Positions 33,209-42,342 of a stretch of 64,000 bases of DNA are shown here, piece by piece. Location: positions 1 through 64,000 of the forward strand of contig NZ_JBBWUA010000004.1 in assembly GCF_038181555.1 (NCBI RefSeq). The letters run 5' to 3'. The notes below the pieces were generated by a model. It searched no databases. It was not told the origin of the DNA and worked only from the letters and a program-made list of their open reading frames with translations. Each line of letters starts with the position of its first letter. Positions within the stretch are counted from its first letter, which is position 1. The position numbers and the translations under genes were made by a program. This stretch comes from Desulfitobacterium sp038181555 (lineage in GTDB: Bacteria > Bacillota > Desulfitobacteriia > Desulfitobacteriales > Desulfitobacteriaceae).

Positions 33209-34738
33209 CTACATCAGTGGTGCAAAAATGCGTAGAATTGTACGACCTAATCGCCTATACCACTTTACCCGATAACAATCCTCTAATGTGATATTTTGAC
33301 ATAGTTCTAGGGTTTCTAAAAAATCTTCCTTGATATCTATAACACTTTGAGTATTGTAAACATAAACACCGCATTCAAAATGCAAGTAAAGGCTCCGATA
33401 ATCCATATTAATAGTACCTACTATAGCGTGTGCATCATCGACCACAATGGATTTGGCATGGATGAAGCCGGGAGAGTATTCATAGATTTTCACACCACTT
33501 TCGATCAGCAACCGATAGTTGGAACGGGTCATGGAATGGACAAACCAGCGATCCCCGCGAAAGGGGGTAACGATGCGAACATCAATGCTACGTTTGGCTG
33601 CGGAGCTGAGGGCTGAAAGCATACTATTATTTAGTATAAGATAAGGGGTATTGATATAGATATAGTGTTGAGCTTGGGCGATGAGATTAAGATAGACGGT
33701 TTCACCGATTGGTTCATCATCTAAGGGACTATCCCCGAAGGGTTGTACATAGCCATCCGAAGTGATTGCTGTAGCTTCTTGACTAAGGAGCTTGTATTGG
33801 GTATAATCCTCAGTTGTTTCAGACTCATATCCCCATAAGGCCAAAAACATGACAGTAAAATTTAGGACAGCTTCTCCATGGATAAGGATGGCAGTATCCT
33901 TCCAATGTCCAAACCGGTCAAAGGCATTTATATATTCATCAGCAAGATTAATTCCGCCTGTAAAGGCGGTTTTTCCATCGATTACGGCAATTTTTCGATG
34001 ATCCCGATTGTTCATATGAATAGAAAGAACAGGGATGAGGCGATTGAAGACGCGGCATTTTATCCCTTTCGCTTCCAGCTCCTTTTCATAACCAAAAGGC
34101 AACTTGAAGAGACTGCCTACATCATCATAAAGAACCCGTACATCTACTCCTTCCTTAACTTTTTCTTCAAGGATAGCCAGTACAGAATCCCATAAAAGGC
34201 CTTCGCCAATGATAAAGTATTCTAAGAAAATGAACCTCTCAGCTTTTTTCAATTCTATTAAAAGTCGCTCATACATTTTTTCGCCAATTGGAAGATATTC
34301 CGTATGAGTGTTTTGGTAGACAGGACAATAGGAGTACTTTTCAATATAGCGAGCAAGATTGGCTGCTCGTAAATCTTGGGCTGTAAGCTTTTGGATGGTT
34401 TCTTCCTTTTGAACCAGAAGTTGTATCATCTTATCGTTAACGCTTTGCATCTTTCGTCTTTTCCGCTTGCTTAACTTCGTGCGGCCAAACATGAGGTAGA
34501 AGAGGCCCCCAAAGATGGGAAATAAGAGTATTGCGATAACCCAAGCAATTTTATAAGCAGGATCAGTCTTGAGGTTCATGATATAAAGTAAAGCAACAAT
34601 GCTCAGCAAAAAACTGAATATGTAAAAATAGATAAAGAAGTTACTAAATCTCCAGATGATCATAACTAAGGCAAAGATCTGGAGAAGAAGAAGCAAGGCG
34701 ATGAATACTACTCGATAAAACATGGGTAAGTTTTTCAT
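33209..34738 (-). CDS. cls: Cardiolipin synthase
   Basis: A 509-residue phospholipase-D-superfamily enzyme that joins two phosphatidylglycerols into cardiolipin. Two N-terminal membrane helices are followed by a basic loop (KLSKRKRRK) and two HKD motifs, HMNNRDHRKIAVID and HAKSIVVDD with GTINMDYRS. Length matches bacterial Cls (about 480-510). GGAGGGAG precedes the ATG. It is monocistronic and convergent with napA. Confidence 0.95.
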   Translation of the reverse strand: MKNLPMFYRVVFIALLLLLQIFALVMIIWRFSNFFIYFYIFSFLLSIVALLYIMNLKTDPAYKIAWVIAILLFPIFGGLFYLMFGRTKLSKRKRRKMQSVNDKMIQLLVQKEETIQKLTAQDLRAANLARYIEKYSYCPVYQNTHTEYLPIGEKMYERLLIELKKAERFIFLEYFIIGEGLLWDSVLAILEEKVKEGVDVRVLYDDVGSLFKLPFGYEKELEAKGIKCRVFNRLIPVLSIHMNNRDHRKIAVIDGKTAFTGGINLADEYINAFDRFGHWKDTAILIHGEAVLNFTVMFLALWGYESETTEDYTQYKLLSQEATAITSDGYVQPFGDSPLDDEPIGETVYLNLIAQAQHYIYINTPYLILNNSMLSALSSAAKRSIDVRIVTPFRGDRWFVHSMTRSNYRLLIESGVKIYEYSPGFIHAKSIVVDDAHAIVGTINMDYRSLYLHFECGVYVYNTQSVIDIKEDFLETLELCQNITLEDCYRVKWYRRLGRTILRIFAPLM

Positions 34739-34897
34739 TCTTATCTCCCTCCCTCTTTACATTAGTATATGATAATTTAGACACTTTAGCATGTAATCCC
34801 AGTAAGATCCCTTTGAAGGTCTATTGACTAAATCAAGTATAAACTATAACATATATGGCGTAAAGAAGCTATTTACTTGGTGTTGGAGGCAGTATCG

Positions 34898-35353
34898 ATG
34901 AGAAGTATGGTGTTTGAGAATGAGATTTGGGACTTTTTAAGGACGATCAATGAGAGTATGGCCAATGCTTTCCGCCCGATCGTCGAAAAATTTGATTTAA
35001 CTTTGATGCAAACTCGTATTTTAGTTGAGATTAAGGAAGGCGGTCCCCACACCGTAGGCACTTTAGGAAGTATCATCGGCCTTTCCAGTGGTAATGCATC
35101 ATCAATGTGTAAGAAATTAGAATCAGCAGGCTTCTTAAGGCGTGTACGAGATCCGGAAGATGAGCGTTATGTAAAACTAGCCCTTACCAAGCATGGGGAA
35201 GAGACCATTCTTCAGATTGAAAAAGCCCTCGAACATCGCTGCGGTGCATTTCTGGAAATCAAGGGTGAACAGGAATATCAACGCTTTACTGAATGCATGA
35301 ATAAAGTGCGGTTGTTTATTAAAGAAATGTATGAATATGACCCGAAAGAGTAA
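34898..35353 (+). CDS. MarR-family transcriptional regulator
   Basis: A 151-residue winged-helix regulator. HTH region LGSIIGLSSGNASSMCKKLE and wing RVRDPEDERYVKLALT are clear, flanked by helices for dimerisation. GGAGG lies nine bases before the chosen ATG. It is 42 bases upstream of cbiD on the same strand, so it may regulate or be co-transcribed with the first cobalamin gene. Ligand unknown. Confidence 0.88.
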   Translation: MRSMVFENEIWDFLRTINESMANAFRPIVEKFDLTLMQTRILVEIKEGGPHTVGTLGSIIGLSSGNASSMCKKLESAGFLRRVRDPEDERYVKLALTKHGEETILQIEKALEHRCGAFLEIKGEQEYQRFTECMNKVRLFIKEMYEYDPKE

Positions 35354-35395
35354 CTTAAATTGTAGGCTAATACCAAGAAAGTTAGGACGGCAGAT

Positions 35396-36541
35396 ATGAG
35401 GAAAGAGAAGAAAGAAAGGCATTCTTGGAAAACGGGATATACCACAGGCACCTGTGCAGCCGGAGCAGCTAAAGCCGCATGTCTATGGCTCCGGGGGAAA
35501 GATTCGGGTGCATTGATTGAGATTACTCTGCCCCGAGGAGAACAGCTCTCCCTACCGATTTACAGTAAAGCAAAGGAAAATGATTGGGCAAGGGTTGGTA
35601 TAATTAAGGATGCGGGAGATGATCCGGATATCACCCATGGTCTAGAAATACAAGCCAAGGTGAGAATCCTTTCCGAGCAAGGAGAAGTTCATATCTGCGG
35701 TGGTCAAGGGATAGGTGTCGTCACTAAAAAGGGACTTCAAGTTCCCCAAGGAGAACCTGCCATCAATCCGGTACCTCAACAAATGATCGAAGCTGCTGTA
35801 CGGGAGGTTTTTCCTCGGGAAGAAGTTCAAGTTGTGATTGAAGTGCCAGAGGGAGAGAAAGTTGCCCTGAAGACTCTCAATCCCCGTTTAGGAATCATCG
35901 GGGGAATATCTATTTTAGGAACTACAGGCATTGTTCGCCCGATGTCAGAAGAAGCGTTTAAGAATTCGATCTTGCCGGAGTTGGATCAAGCGATAGCCTA
36001 TGGACATAAAGCCATAATTTTGACCCCAGGCAACTATGGGTTTAAGGTGGCCACCGGGCAACTAAGAGTACCTGAGGAAGCTATTATTCAGATGAGCAAC
36101 TTTGTTGGTTTTTTATTGGAAGAAGCTGCTTATCGCAAATTTGAGAAAGTGGTTCTTTTAGGCCATATCGGAAAGCTCATTAAAGTAGCTGGTGGAATAT
36201 TCCATACTCATACCCATGTGGCCGATGCTCGCATGGAGATTCTAGTGGCTCATGCGGCACTGGCCGGTGTTCCTCAAGAGTTATTGCAAAAGCTCGCTGA
36301 GTTCCCTACAGTAGAAGGAGCTGCTGAAGAAGTCTTGGCCCAGGGATGGGAAGATTTGCTCTTTCATTTAACTCAGCGGGCAAGTGAGCGTGCCCAGGAG
36401 CATGTTCGTGGAGATTTGCAGGTGGGTACAGCATTCACCTTACTTAATGGGGAAATCATTGCTTGGGATGCTCGAGCTCACGATATTATCAAGGAATTTT
36501 GGTATTGGCCGGAAGCAAAGCAGGATTTAAGGGAAAAATAG
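35396..36541 (+). CDS. cbiD: Cobalt-precorrin-5B (C1)-methyltransferase CbiD
   Basis: A 381-residue enzyme of the anaerobic corrin pathway that methylates C1 of cobalt-precorrin-5B. The family N-terminus TGYTTGTCAAGAAKAA, GDDPDITHGLEI, GGQGIGVVTKKGL and GKLIKVAGGIFHTHTHVAD are all present, and the length is typical. It precedes the cobalamin riboswitch, unlike the other cbi genes, which follow it. Confidence 0.96.
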   Translation: MRKEKKERHSWKTGYTTGTCAAGAAKAACLWLRGKDSGALIEITLPRGEQLSLPIYSKAKENDWARVGIIKDAGDDPDITHGLEIQAKVRILSEQGEVHICGGQGIGVVTKKGLQVPQGEPAINPVPQQMIEAAVREVFPREEVQVVIEVPEGEKVALKTLNPRLGIIGGISILGTTGIVRPMSEEAFKNSILPELDQAIAYGHKAIILTPGNYGFKVATGQLRVPEEAIIQMSNFVGFLLEEAAYRKFEKVVLLGHIGKLIKVAGGIFHTHTHVADARMEILVAHAALAGVPQELLQKLAEFPTVEGAAEEVLAQGWEDLLFHLTQRASERAQEHVRGDLQVGTAFTLLNGEIIAWDARAHDIIKEFWYWPEAKQDLREK

Positions 36542-36588
36542 AGAATTCAAGGATAAGAAATAAATAAAACAGCCAGAATTAAATAAAA

Positions 36589-36741
36589 GTTCAAGGTTCC
36601 TCTTTGAGGATGAAAAGGGAAGTCGGTGAGAGTCCGACGCGGTCCCGCCACTGTGAGCCATGAGTGCCTCTCAATAACCCACTAGATAGTTCTGGGAAGG
36701 GAAGAGGCGTGATGACTGGAAGCCAGGAGACCTGCCTTGAA
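36589..36741 (+). promoter_or_regulatory. Adenosylcobalamin riboswitch
   Basis: The closing stem P1 is TTCAAGG (36590-36596) with CCTTGAA (36735-36741). Inside are the class-defining segments AGTCGGTGAGAGTCCGAC, GCGGTCCCGCCACTGTGA and the B12 box GCCAGGAGACCTGCC (36722-36736). When adenosylcobalamin binds, the downstream terminator should form and switch off cbiET and the genes beyond. Unusually, it sits after cbiD instead of at the head of the locus. Confidence 0.96.
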
Positions 36742-36779
36742 TTGTAATATTCACACCTACGAGCGATGGGTGTTGTGAA

Positions 36780-36809
36780 AGAGCCGCTCAGGGCTCTTTT
36801 TATTTTTTT
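36780..36809 (+). terminator. Riboswitch-controlled terminator
   Basis: AGAGCC pairs with GGCTCT followed by a long T-run. A small hairpin CACC/GGGTG at 36753-36772 lies between the aptamer and this stem and may belong to the expression platform. Confidence 0.9.
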
Positions 36810-36830
36810 AGTGGAAGGGAAGATAAGCGG

Positions 36831-38057
36831 ATGATCCGAATCGTGGGAATTGGTCCGGGAACGCCAGAATGGGTTGCTCCTGCAATCCAAGATAGTGTGA
36901 AGCAATGCGATGTTTTACTAGGTGGCTCTCGTGCGCTCAAACTATTTCCTGATTTTGAAGGAGATACTTACCAAGTCAGTGGTGATTTATCAGGTACTCT
37001 AGAAACACTGCAAAGGTCGATAGAGCAAGGGAAGCAGGCGGGAGTGTTGGTCTCTGGAGATCCGGGTTATTATAGCCTCCTTCCCCTATTAAAGAGAGAA
37101 TTCCCTAAAGAGGATATTCAGGTCTTACCCGGGATCAGCTCTATTCAATTCGCTTTTGCTCGTGCTGGGATTCCTTGGCAAGAGGCAGAGCTTCTCAGTG
37201 TCCATGGACGTTCGCTGGATTTATTGCCTCTGAATATTAAGCGAACCATTGGTATATTGACCGGTGGCGAGAACACCCCACAAGCGGTGGCTCGTTACTA
37301 TCAAAGGTATGGATTTAACCCGCGTATTTCTGTGGGAAATACACTGTCTTATCCCGAGGAAAAGTGGTTGAATACAAATGCTCAAGAGCTCATGAACTCA
37401 GCAGGAGATTTTGCGAATGCAGTGATGATTCTCTACTCAGAAGAGTCTAAGATCACCAAGGCCACATCTTTTCCTATTGTACCAATAGGTTTTGGTATAA
37501 AGGATGAGGTGTTTATTAGAGGGAATGTTCCTATGACTAAGAGTGAAATTCGGGTTCAGGTTTTGGCTAAGGCTGAGATCACGGCTTCGGCAAGGATCCT
37601 CGATGTAGGGGCAGGGACAGGAAGTATCAGTATCGAAGCGGCCCTTTTAGCCCATCGTGGGTGTGTCTACGCCATCGAAGAAAACCCAGAGGCACAAGAA
37701 CTTATTCTCCAAAATCAAGAGAAGTTTAGTGTTAAAAATCTGAGACTGATTCGGGGGACAGCTCCGGCCGCCTTGCGGGACATCCCCCCAATGGATATAT
37801 GTATTATTGGCGGGAGTCATGGGCAAATCCGAGGAATATTACAGGAAGCTCCCCTTGTGCCAGGGGGAAGAGTTGTACTGACTGCCATAACCTTGGAGAC
37901 CTTGACTCACGGGATGGAAGCCCTGAAAAGTTTAGCTTATGAAGATATTGATGTAGTATCTATCCAAGCTGTGCGCTGGAAGGGGATTAAAGATATTCAC
38001 CTTGCCCAAGCACATAATCCGGTGTTTGTTATTTCAGGGCGGAAGAAAACTAGCTAG
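36831..38057 (+). CDS. cbiET: CbiE-CbiT fusion (precorrin-7 C5-methyltransferase / C15-methyltransferase, decarboxylating)
   Basis: A 408-residue two-domain protein. The first 200 residues are a tetrapyrrole methylase (GIGPGTPEWVAPAI, VSGDPGYYSLL, LPGISSIQFAFARAG), corresponding to CbiE; the rest is a class I SAM methyltransferase (ILDVGAGTGSISIEAA, ICIIGGSHG) corresponding to CbiT. The fused form is like CobL of the aerobic pathway, and fusions are common in Firmicutes. It methylates C5 and C15 and removes the C12 acetate carboxyl. First gene behind the riboswitch. Confidence 0.94.
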   Translation: MIRIVGIGPGTPEWVAPAIQDSVKQCDVLLGGSRALKLFPDFEGDTYQVSGDLSGTLETLQRSIEQGKQAGVLVSGDPGYYSLLPLLKREFPKEDIQVLPGISSIQFAFARAGIPWQEAELLSVHGRSLDLLPLNIKRTIGILTGGENTPQAVARYYQRYGFNPRISVGNTLSYPEEKWLNTNAQELMNSAGDFANAVMILYSEESKITKATSFPIVPIGFGIKDEVFIRGNVPMTKSEIRVQVLAKAEITASARILDVGAGTGSISIEAALLAHRGCVYAIEENPEAQELILQNQEKFSVKNLRLIRGTAPAALRDIPPMDICIIGGSHGQIRGILQEAPLVPGGRVVLTAITLETLTHGMEALKSLAYEDIDVVSIQAVRWKGIKDIHLAQAHNPVFVISGRKKTS

Positions 38058-38144
38058 TTGTGAAATTGGTACTTAAAAGTGGCCATCATGGACGTAAGCA
38101 AGCGGCTGTTGTAAGTCGAAGGAATAGAACGGAGGAGGAACAAA

Positions 38145-38891
38145 GTGCAGCAAGAACAAAATGAACAAACAATTCCTCAGAGCACAAGAAAAGCGAAATT
38201 GTATGGGGTGGGAGTTGGCCCAGGGGATCCAAACCTAATCACCCTACGGGCAGTGGAAATCCTGCGAGAGATTGAAGTCATAGCTATACCCAAGTCAAAG
38301 ATGGAGAGGGAAAGTGTTGCATGGGAAATTGCGCAATCCCACTGCCCTTCCGGGGTGAGCATTATGGAATTAGAGATGCCTATGACTTCGAACGAAGAAA
38401 TACTTCAGGCGGCTTGGCAAAAGGCAGCAGGACTGATTAGGGCTGAGCTTGATTTGGGGCATTCGGTCGCTTTTCTTACTTTAGGGGATCCTTCTTTATA
38501 TAGTACCTACAGTTACCTGCTGACGATTCTTAAAAATCAGCTTGAACCTGATCAGATTGAGACTATCCCTGGCATCACAGCTATGTCAGCAGCAGCAGCC
38601 CGGGTGAACTTGCCCTTAGCCATTGGCGACGAGCCCTTAGTGGTTTTGCCGGGTATTGAGGGATTAGATGCGTATGAGCATTACCCTAATCTTGTGTTGA
38701 TGAAGGTATCGCGAAATTTACCGGCTGTACTCAATCATATTCAGAAGACAGGATCACAAGCAGTTTTAGCTACACGTGTCGGTCAGACCGGAGAAGAGAT
38801 CCGTCTGCTTCGGCCTGAGGAAGAGATGGAGAAGGTGGATTATTTGAGCCTTGTGCTATGCAAGAGGGATGGGAGTGAAGATTTTGAATGA
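38145..38891 (+). CDS. cbiL: Cobalt-factor II C20-methyltransferase CbiL
   Basis: A 248-residue tetrapyrrole methylase: GVGVGPGDPNLITLRAVEIL at the SAM site, FLTLGDPSLYSTYSYL and IPGITAMSAAAARVNLPLA. It methylates C20 early in the pathway. Start is GTG after GGAGGAGG. The gap before it (about 90 bases) is short and no promoter was seen. Its end overlaps the start region of cbiF. Confidence 0.93.
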   Translation: MQQEQNEQTIPQSTRKAKLYGVGVGPGDPNLITLRAVEILREIEVIAIPKSKMERESVAWEIAQSHCPSGVSIMELEMPMTSNEEILQAAWQKAAGLIRAELDLGHSVAFLTLGDPSLYSTYSYLLTILKNQLEPDQIETIPGITAMSAAAARVNLPLAIGDEPLVVLPGIEGLDAYEHYPNLVLMKVSRNLPAVLNHIQKTGSQAVLATRVGQTGEEIRLLRPEEEMEKVDYLSLVLCKRDGSEDFE

Positions 38892-39669
38892 TCAGGTGAA
38901 AGCTAACTTGGGTCAGGTGCTTTTCGTAGGAGCAGGCCCTGGAGATCCTGATTTGATCACCTTGAAAGGCAAAAAGGCTCTTGAAGAAGCCGATCGGGTC
39001 ATCTATGCGGGGTCATTAGTCAATCCGGAAATCCTCAAGCATTGCCGAGAAGGGATTACTCTTTTCGATAGCGCTGGTTTGACCTTGGAAGAAACCATCG
39101 CCATTATGGTGGAAGGAGTAAGCAAAGGCGAGAAGGTCGTGCGTTTGCACACAGGGGATCCCAGTGTTTACGGTGCAATTCAAGAGCAGATGCAGCAGTT
39201 GGACGCTTTGACAATTACTTATGGAGTAGTCCCAGGCGTAAGTTCTGTGTTCGCTGCCGCGGCTGCGATCAAGAAAGAGTTTACCTTACCCGAAGTCAGT
39301 CAAACCTTAATCCTTACGCGTTTGGCCGGAAGAACCCCTGTACCAGAGAAGGAAGATCTTGCTTTGTTGGCTCAGCATCAAGCCAGTATGGCTATTTTTC
39401 TCAGTGTGCAGGAGATTGGCGAAGTGGTAGAATCTCTTGGCCAGAGTTATCCCCCAGATACGCCAGTCGCCATTGTCTATCGAGCCAGTTGGCCTGATGA
39501 ACAGATTCTGGAGGGGACGCTGGCAACGATTGAACAGCGAGTCAAAGAGGCTGGAATTCGTAAGCATGCTCAAATCTTAGTGGGCGATTTTCTTAGAGAT
39601 AAAGGAGCGCGTTCGAAGCTCTATGACCCTGAATTTACTCATGAATATCGAAAAGGAAGTTCGGTATGA
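38875..39669 (+). CDS. cbiF: Cobalt-precorrin-4 C11-methyltransferase CbiF
   Basis: A 264-residue tetrapyrrole methylase with VGAGPGDPDLITLKGKKAL, RLHTGDPSVYGAIQEQM and VVPGVSSVFAAAAAI, the CbiF/CobM pattern. Several starts are possible within the overlap with cbiL: GTG at 38875 with AGAGGG six bases before it is chosen; TTG at 38884 with GGGAG upstream is nearly as good. Coupled translation with cbiL is likely. Confidence 0.92.
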   Translation: MKILNDQVKANLGQVLFVGAGPGDPDLITLKGKKALEEADRVIYAGSLVNPEILKHCREGITLFDSAGLTLEETIAIMVEGVSKGEKVVRLHTGDPSVYGAIQEQMQQLDALTITYGVVPGVSSVFAAAAAIKKEFTLPEVSQTLILTRLAGRTPVPEKEDLALLAQHQASMAIFLSVQEIGEVVESLGQSYPPDTPVAIVYRASWPDEQILEGTLATIEQRVKEAGIRKHAQILVGDFLRDKGARSKLYDPEFTHEYRKGSSV

Positions 39670-40832
39670 AGGCTGCCCTCGTCGTGCTCACTAGTCAAGG
39701 ACTCAAAACGGCGCACAAGGTAATCGAGAGATGGTCCGACGAGGAACCACTGAAGCTGGAGTTATGGCTTAACTGGCGCCTCAAAGGTCAGTATATTGAT
39801 GAAAAGCACACAGTGCACCTCCACTACTATAAGCAATTAAAAGAAGTAATGTCAGGGATATGGCAGAGCAGCTCGCTCTTAATCTTCATTATGGCTACAG
39901 GGATTGTGGTTCGGCAAATCGCTCCCTATCTTGCGGGCAAAGATCGGGACCCGGCAGTCATAGTGCTGGATGAAAAGGGGAAGTTTGTCATCTCTCTCTT
40001 GTCCGGCCATTTAGGGGGAGCTAATGCCTGGACAAAAACCGTTGCTCAGTGGCTGGATGCTCATCCGGTGGTAACGACAGCCACTGATGTGCAGGGGCTA
40101 ATAGCACCTGATGAGTATGCCCGGCAGTTTGGCTGGGCAATAGAACCTTTGGCAGGGCTAAAATATGTCAATCGAATCTTGCTAGAGGAAGGTCGTCTGG
40201 GGGTATGGACGGATTGTCTTCCTAAGGGACATCCACTTCGGCAAGACATAGCCTACTGCTTTTTGGAGGATGAGAAAAAGGAACAAGCACATCTGTGGAT
40301 TACGCCACAAGATAACCAACAATATAAAGACAAGAATGAACAAAACGATTTCAATGATATGAGCGGTATCAAGTATAGCAACAATATGAACAATCAGATT
40401 AATGAAATCCCCAACGATAGACGTCCTGTAAGGTTAATTCCTCGGTTTTACAGTGTCGGGGTCGGGTGTCGCAAGGGAGTAAGTGTGGACCGGATTAGCG
40501 AAGCCATCGCTCAAAGTATTCGGCAGCTAGGGATTTCTCCATTGAGCATTTTTGGGATATTTAGCATCGACTTAAAATCTGAGGAGGCTGGGCTAATCGA
40601 GACAGCACATAACCTTGGAGTGCCTTTTAGAACATTTTCTGCACAGCAGATACAAGAGTTAAATGAAAAACTGAGGTTAAGTTCTTCAGACTATGTCAAA
40701 GAGATGATTGGAGTGGATGGGGTATGCGAAGCAGCAAGTTTACTGGGAACGAAAGAGGGGGAATTGATTCTTCCCAAGCAGAAGCTGAACGGGGTCACGG
40801 TGGCCATCAGCAAGGAAAGATTTTTGTTGTAG
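39666..40832 (+). CDS. cbiG: Cobalt-precorrin-5A hydrolase CbiG
   Basis: A 388-residue enzyme that opens the C20 delta-lactone and releases acetaldehyde. Landmarks: FIMATGIVVRQIAPYLAGK, DPAVIVLDEKGKFVISLLSG with HLGGANAW, TTATDVQGL and the C-terminal domain starting SVGVGCRKGVS. An Asn/Asp-rich linker of about 30 residues near residues 220-250 separates the domains and is poorly conserved-looking. The ATG overlaps the cbiF stop. Its last 109 bases overlap the start of cbiH in another frame. Confidence 0.92.
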   Translation: MKAALVVLTSQGLKTAHKVIERWSDEEPLKLELWLNWRLKGQYIDEKHTVHLHYYKQLKEVMSGIWQSSSLLIFIMATGIVVRQIAPYLAGKDRDPAVIVLDEKGKFVISLLSGHLGGANAWTKTVAQWLDAHPVVTTATDVQGLIAPDEYARQFGWAIEPLAGLKYVNRILLEEGRLGVWTDCLPKGHPLRQDIAYCFLEDEKKEQAHLWITPQDNQQYKDKNEQNDFNDMSGIKYSNNMNNQINEIPNDRRPVRLIPRFYSVGVGCRKGVSVDRISEAIAQSIRQLGISPLSIFGIFSIDLKSEEAGLIETAHNLGVPFRTFSAQQIQELNEKLRLSSSDYVKEMIGVDGVCEAASLLGTKEGELILPKQKLNGVTVAISKERFLL

Positions 40833-41545
40833 GGATTGGCCCAGGAGATGAAGAGCATATGACAAAACGTGCTCGGGATCTCTGGAGTGAAGTGGATGTG
40901 GTCGCAGGGTATAAAACCTATATTGATTTGGTTCGACCTTGGGTTGCCGGGAAGAAGTTAGTCGCCACAGGAATGCGGCAGGAGATTGACCGCTGCCGTG
41001 AAGTTGTTGAGATCGCCTTAGAGGGTCAGCGAATTGCTTTAGTCAGTAGCGGAGATGCTGGTGTCTATGGTATGGCAGGGATTTTGATTGAATGTCTAGA
41101 AGAAAAAGGCGCCTTGGATATGCCTTTAGAGATTATTCCAGGAGTCAGTGCAGCCAATGCGGCAGCATCTTTGTTGGGTGCACCATTAATGCATGATTTT
41201 GCCGTAATTAGTCTCAGCGACTTGCTTACCCCATGGGAAGTTATCCAGAAGCGCGTTATGCTGGCAGCGGAGGGAGATTTCGTCATGGCTATCTATAATC
41301 CTAAAAGCAAGGGTCGTCAGGATCAGATAGAATGGGTTCGTAAAGCGGTGCTGGAATATCGTTCTCCCGCAACTCCCGTAGGGATTGTCCGTGAAGCCTT
41401 GCGGGGAGAATCCCAAGTGATCATTACGACTCTAGAGGACTTTACTCAGTCACCTATCGATATGTTGACTGCGGTCATTATTGGTAATTCGAATACTCGT
41501 GTCGTTGGCCCTTATATGGTCACCCCGAGGGGATATGTACTATGA
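40724..41545 (+). CDS. cbiH: Cobalt-precorrin-3B C17-methyltransferase CbiH
   Basis: A 273-residue methylase that drives ring contraction with C17 methylation. GKIFVVGIGPGDEEHMTKRA, VSSGDAGVYGMAGI and IIPGVSAANAAASLLGAPLMHDF are diagnostic. The methylase core begins only near residue 32; the first 31 residues lie within the 3' end of cbiG and include no alternative ATG, GTG or TTG. The start is therefore probably the ATG used here, although its ribosome site is weak. Confidence 0.9.
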   Translation: MRSSKFTGNERGGIDSSQAEAERGHGGHQQGKIFVVGIGPGDEEHMTKRARDLWSEVDVVAGYKTYIDLVRPWVAGKKLVATGMRQEIDRCREVVEIALEGQRIALVSSGDAGVYGMAGILIECLEEKGALDMPLEIIPGVSAANAAASLLGAPLMHDFAVISLSDLLTPWEVIQKRVMLAAEGDFVMAIYNPKSKGRQDQIEWVRKAVLEYRSPATPVGIVREALRGESQVIITTLEDFTQSPIDMLTAVIIGNSNTRVVGPYMVTPRGYVL

Positions 41546-42342
41546 ATCTCTTGATTTTGGCGGGGACCGAGGATGGGAGAGAACTAGCCTCTGCCTTCCA
41601 GAAGCGCGGTCATCAGGTCTTGGTTTCTACCTTAACGGAATATGGCGCTGAAATTGCTCTGCAACAAGGTCTTACGGCCCGCGCTGGTGCTTTAGACGAA
41701 GATTCCTTAAGGAGAATTCTGAGAGAACAGGAGATTGACGCCCTGATTGATGCTACTCATCCCTATGCTCAAGCAATTCATGGCTTAGGGCAGCGTATTG
41801 CCAGTGAATGTGACCACCCCTATTTTCGTTGGGAACGTCCTCTGGGAGAGTATCCTCGCCACCGCCTCATTCATTCGGCGCCGACTCTCGAAGATGCAGC
41901 CGAAAAGGCGGCCCAATTGGGCAGACGTGTCTTTTTAAGTACCGGAAGCAAAAATCTTAGCCAATGGTTGGCAATACCTGTTTTGCAAGATTGTGAGCTA
42001 TTCGTCAGGGTACTCCCCACGGCTCAGGTCTTAAGTCAGTGTGAAGCTTCGGGGTTGAAACCTTATCAGATAATTGCCATGCAGGGACCTTTTACCCAAA
42101 AGTTCAATGAGGCCCTTTGGGAGCAAATGAAGATCGAGGTCGTCATCTCGAAGGAAAGTGGCTCCATCGGTGGTATAGAGGAAAAAGTCCAAGCCTGTCT
42201 GAAGTTGGGAATCCCCATCATTCTTTTGGAACGGCCAGCTTCTGCTCACCCAGAGTTAAATAGCGATGAAAATAAGCCTCAAATCATGCCGACAACGGTC
42301 GAAGACTTTATCAGAAAGGTGGAAGATATACTTGAATACTGA
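41542..42342 (+). CDS. cbiJ: Precorrin-6A reductase CbiJ
   Basis: A 266-residue reductase of the CbiJ/CobK family. It starts LILAGTEDGRELASAF, contains DALIDATHPYAQAIHGLGQRI and ends its core with VVISKESGSIGGIEEKVQA. It reduces cobalt-precorrin-6A with NAD(P)H. The ATG overlaps the cbiH stop by four bases. Confidence 0.92.
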   Translation: MNLLILAGTEDGRELASAFQKRGHQVLVSTLTEYGAEIALQQGLTARAGALDEDSLRRILREQEIDALIDATHPYAQAIHGLGQRIASECDHPYFRWERPLGEYPRHRLIHSAPTLEDAAEKAAQLGRRVFLSTGSKNLSQWLAIPVLQDCELFVRVLPTAQVLSQCEASGLKPYQIIAMQGPFTQKFNEALWEQMKIEVVISKESGSIGGIEEKVQACLKLGIPIILLERPASAHPELNSDENKPQIMPTTVEDFIRKVEDILEY

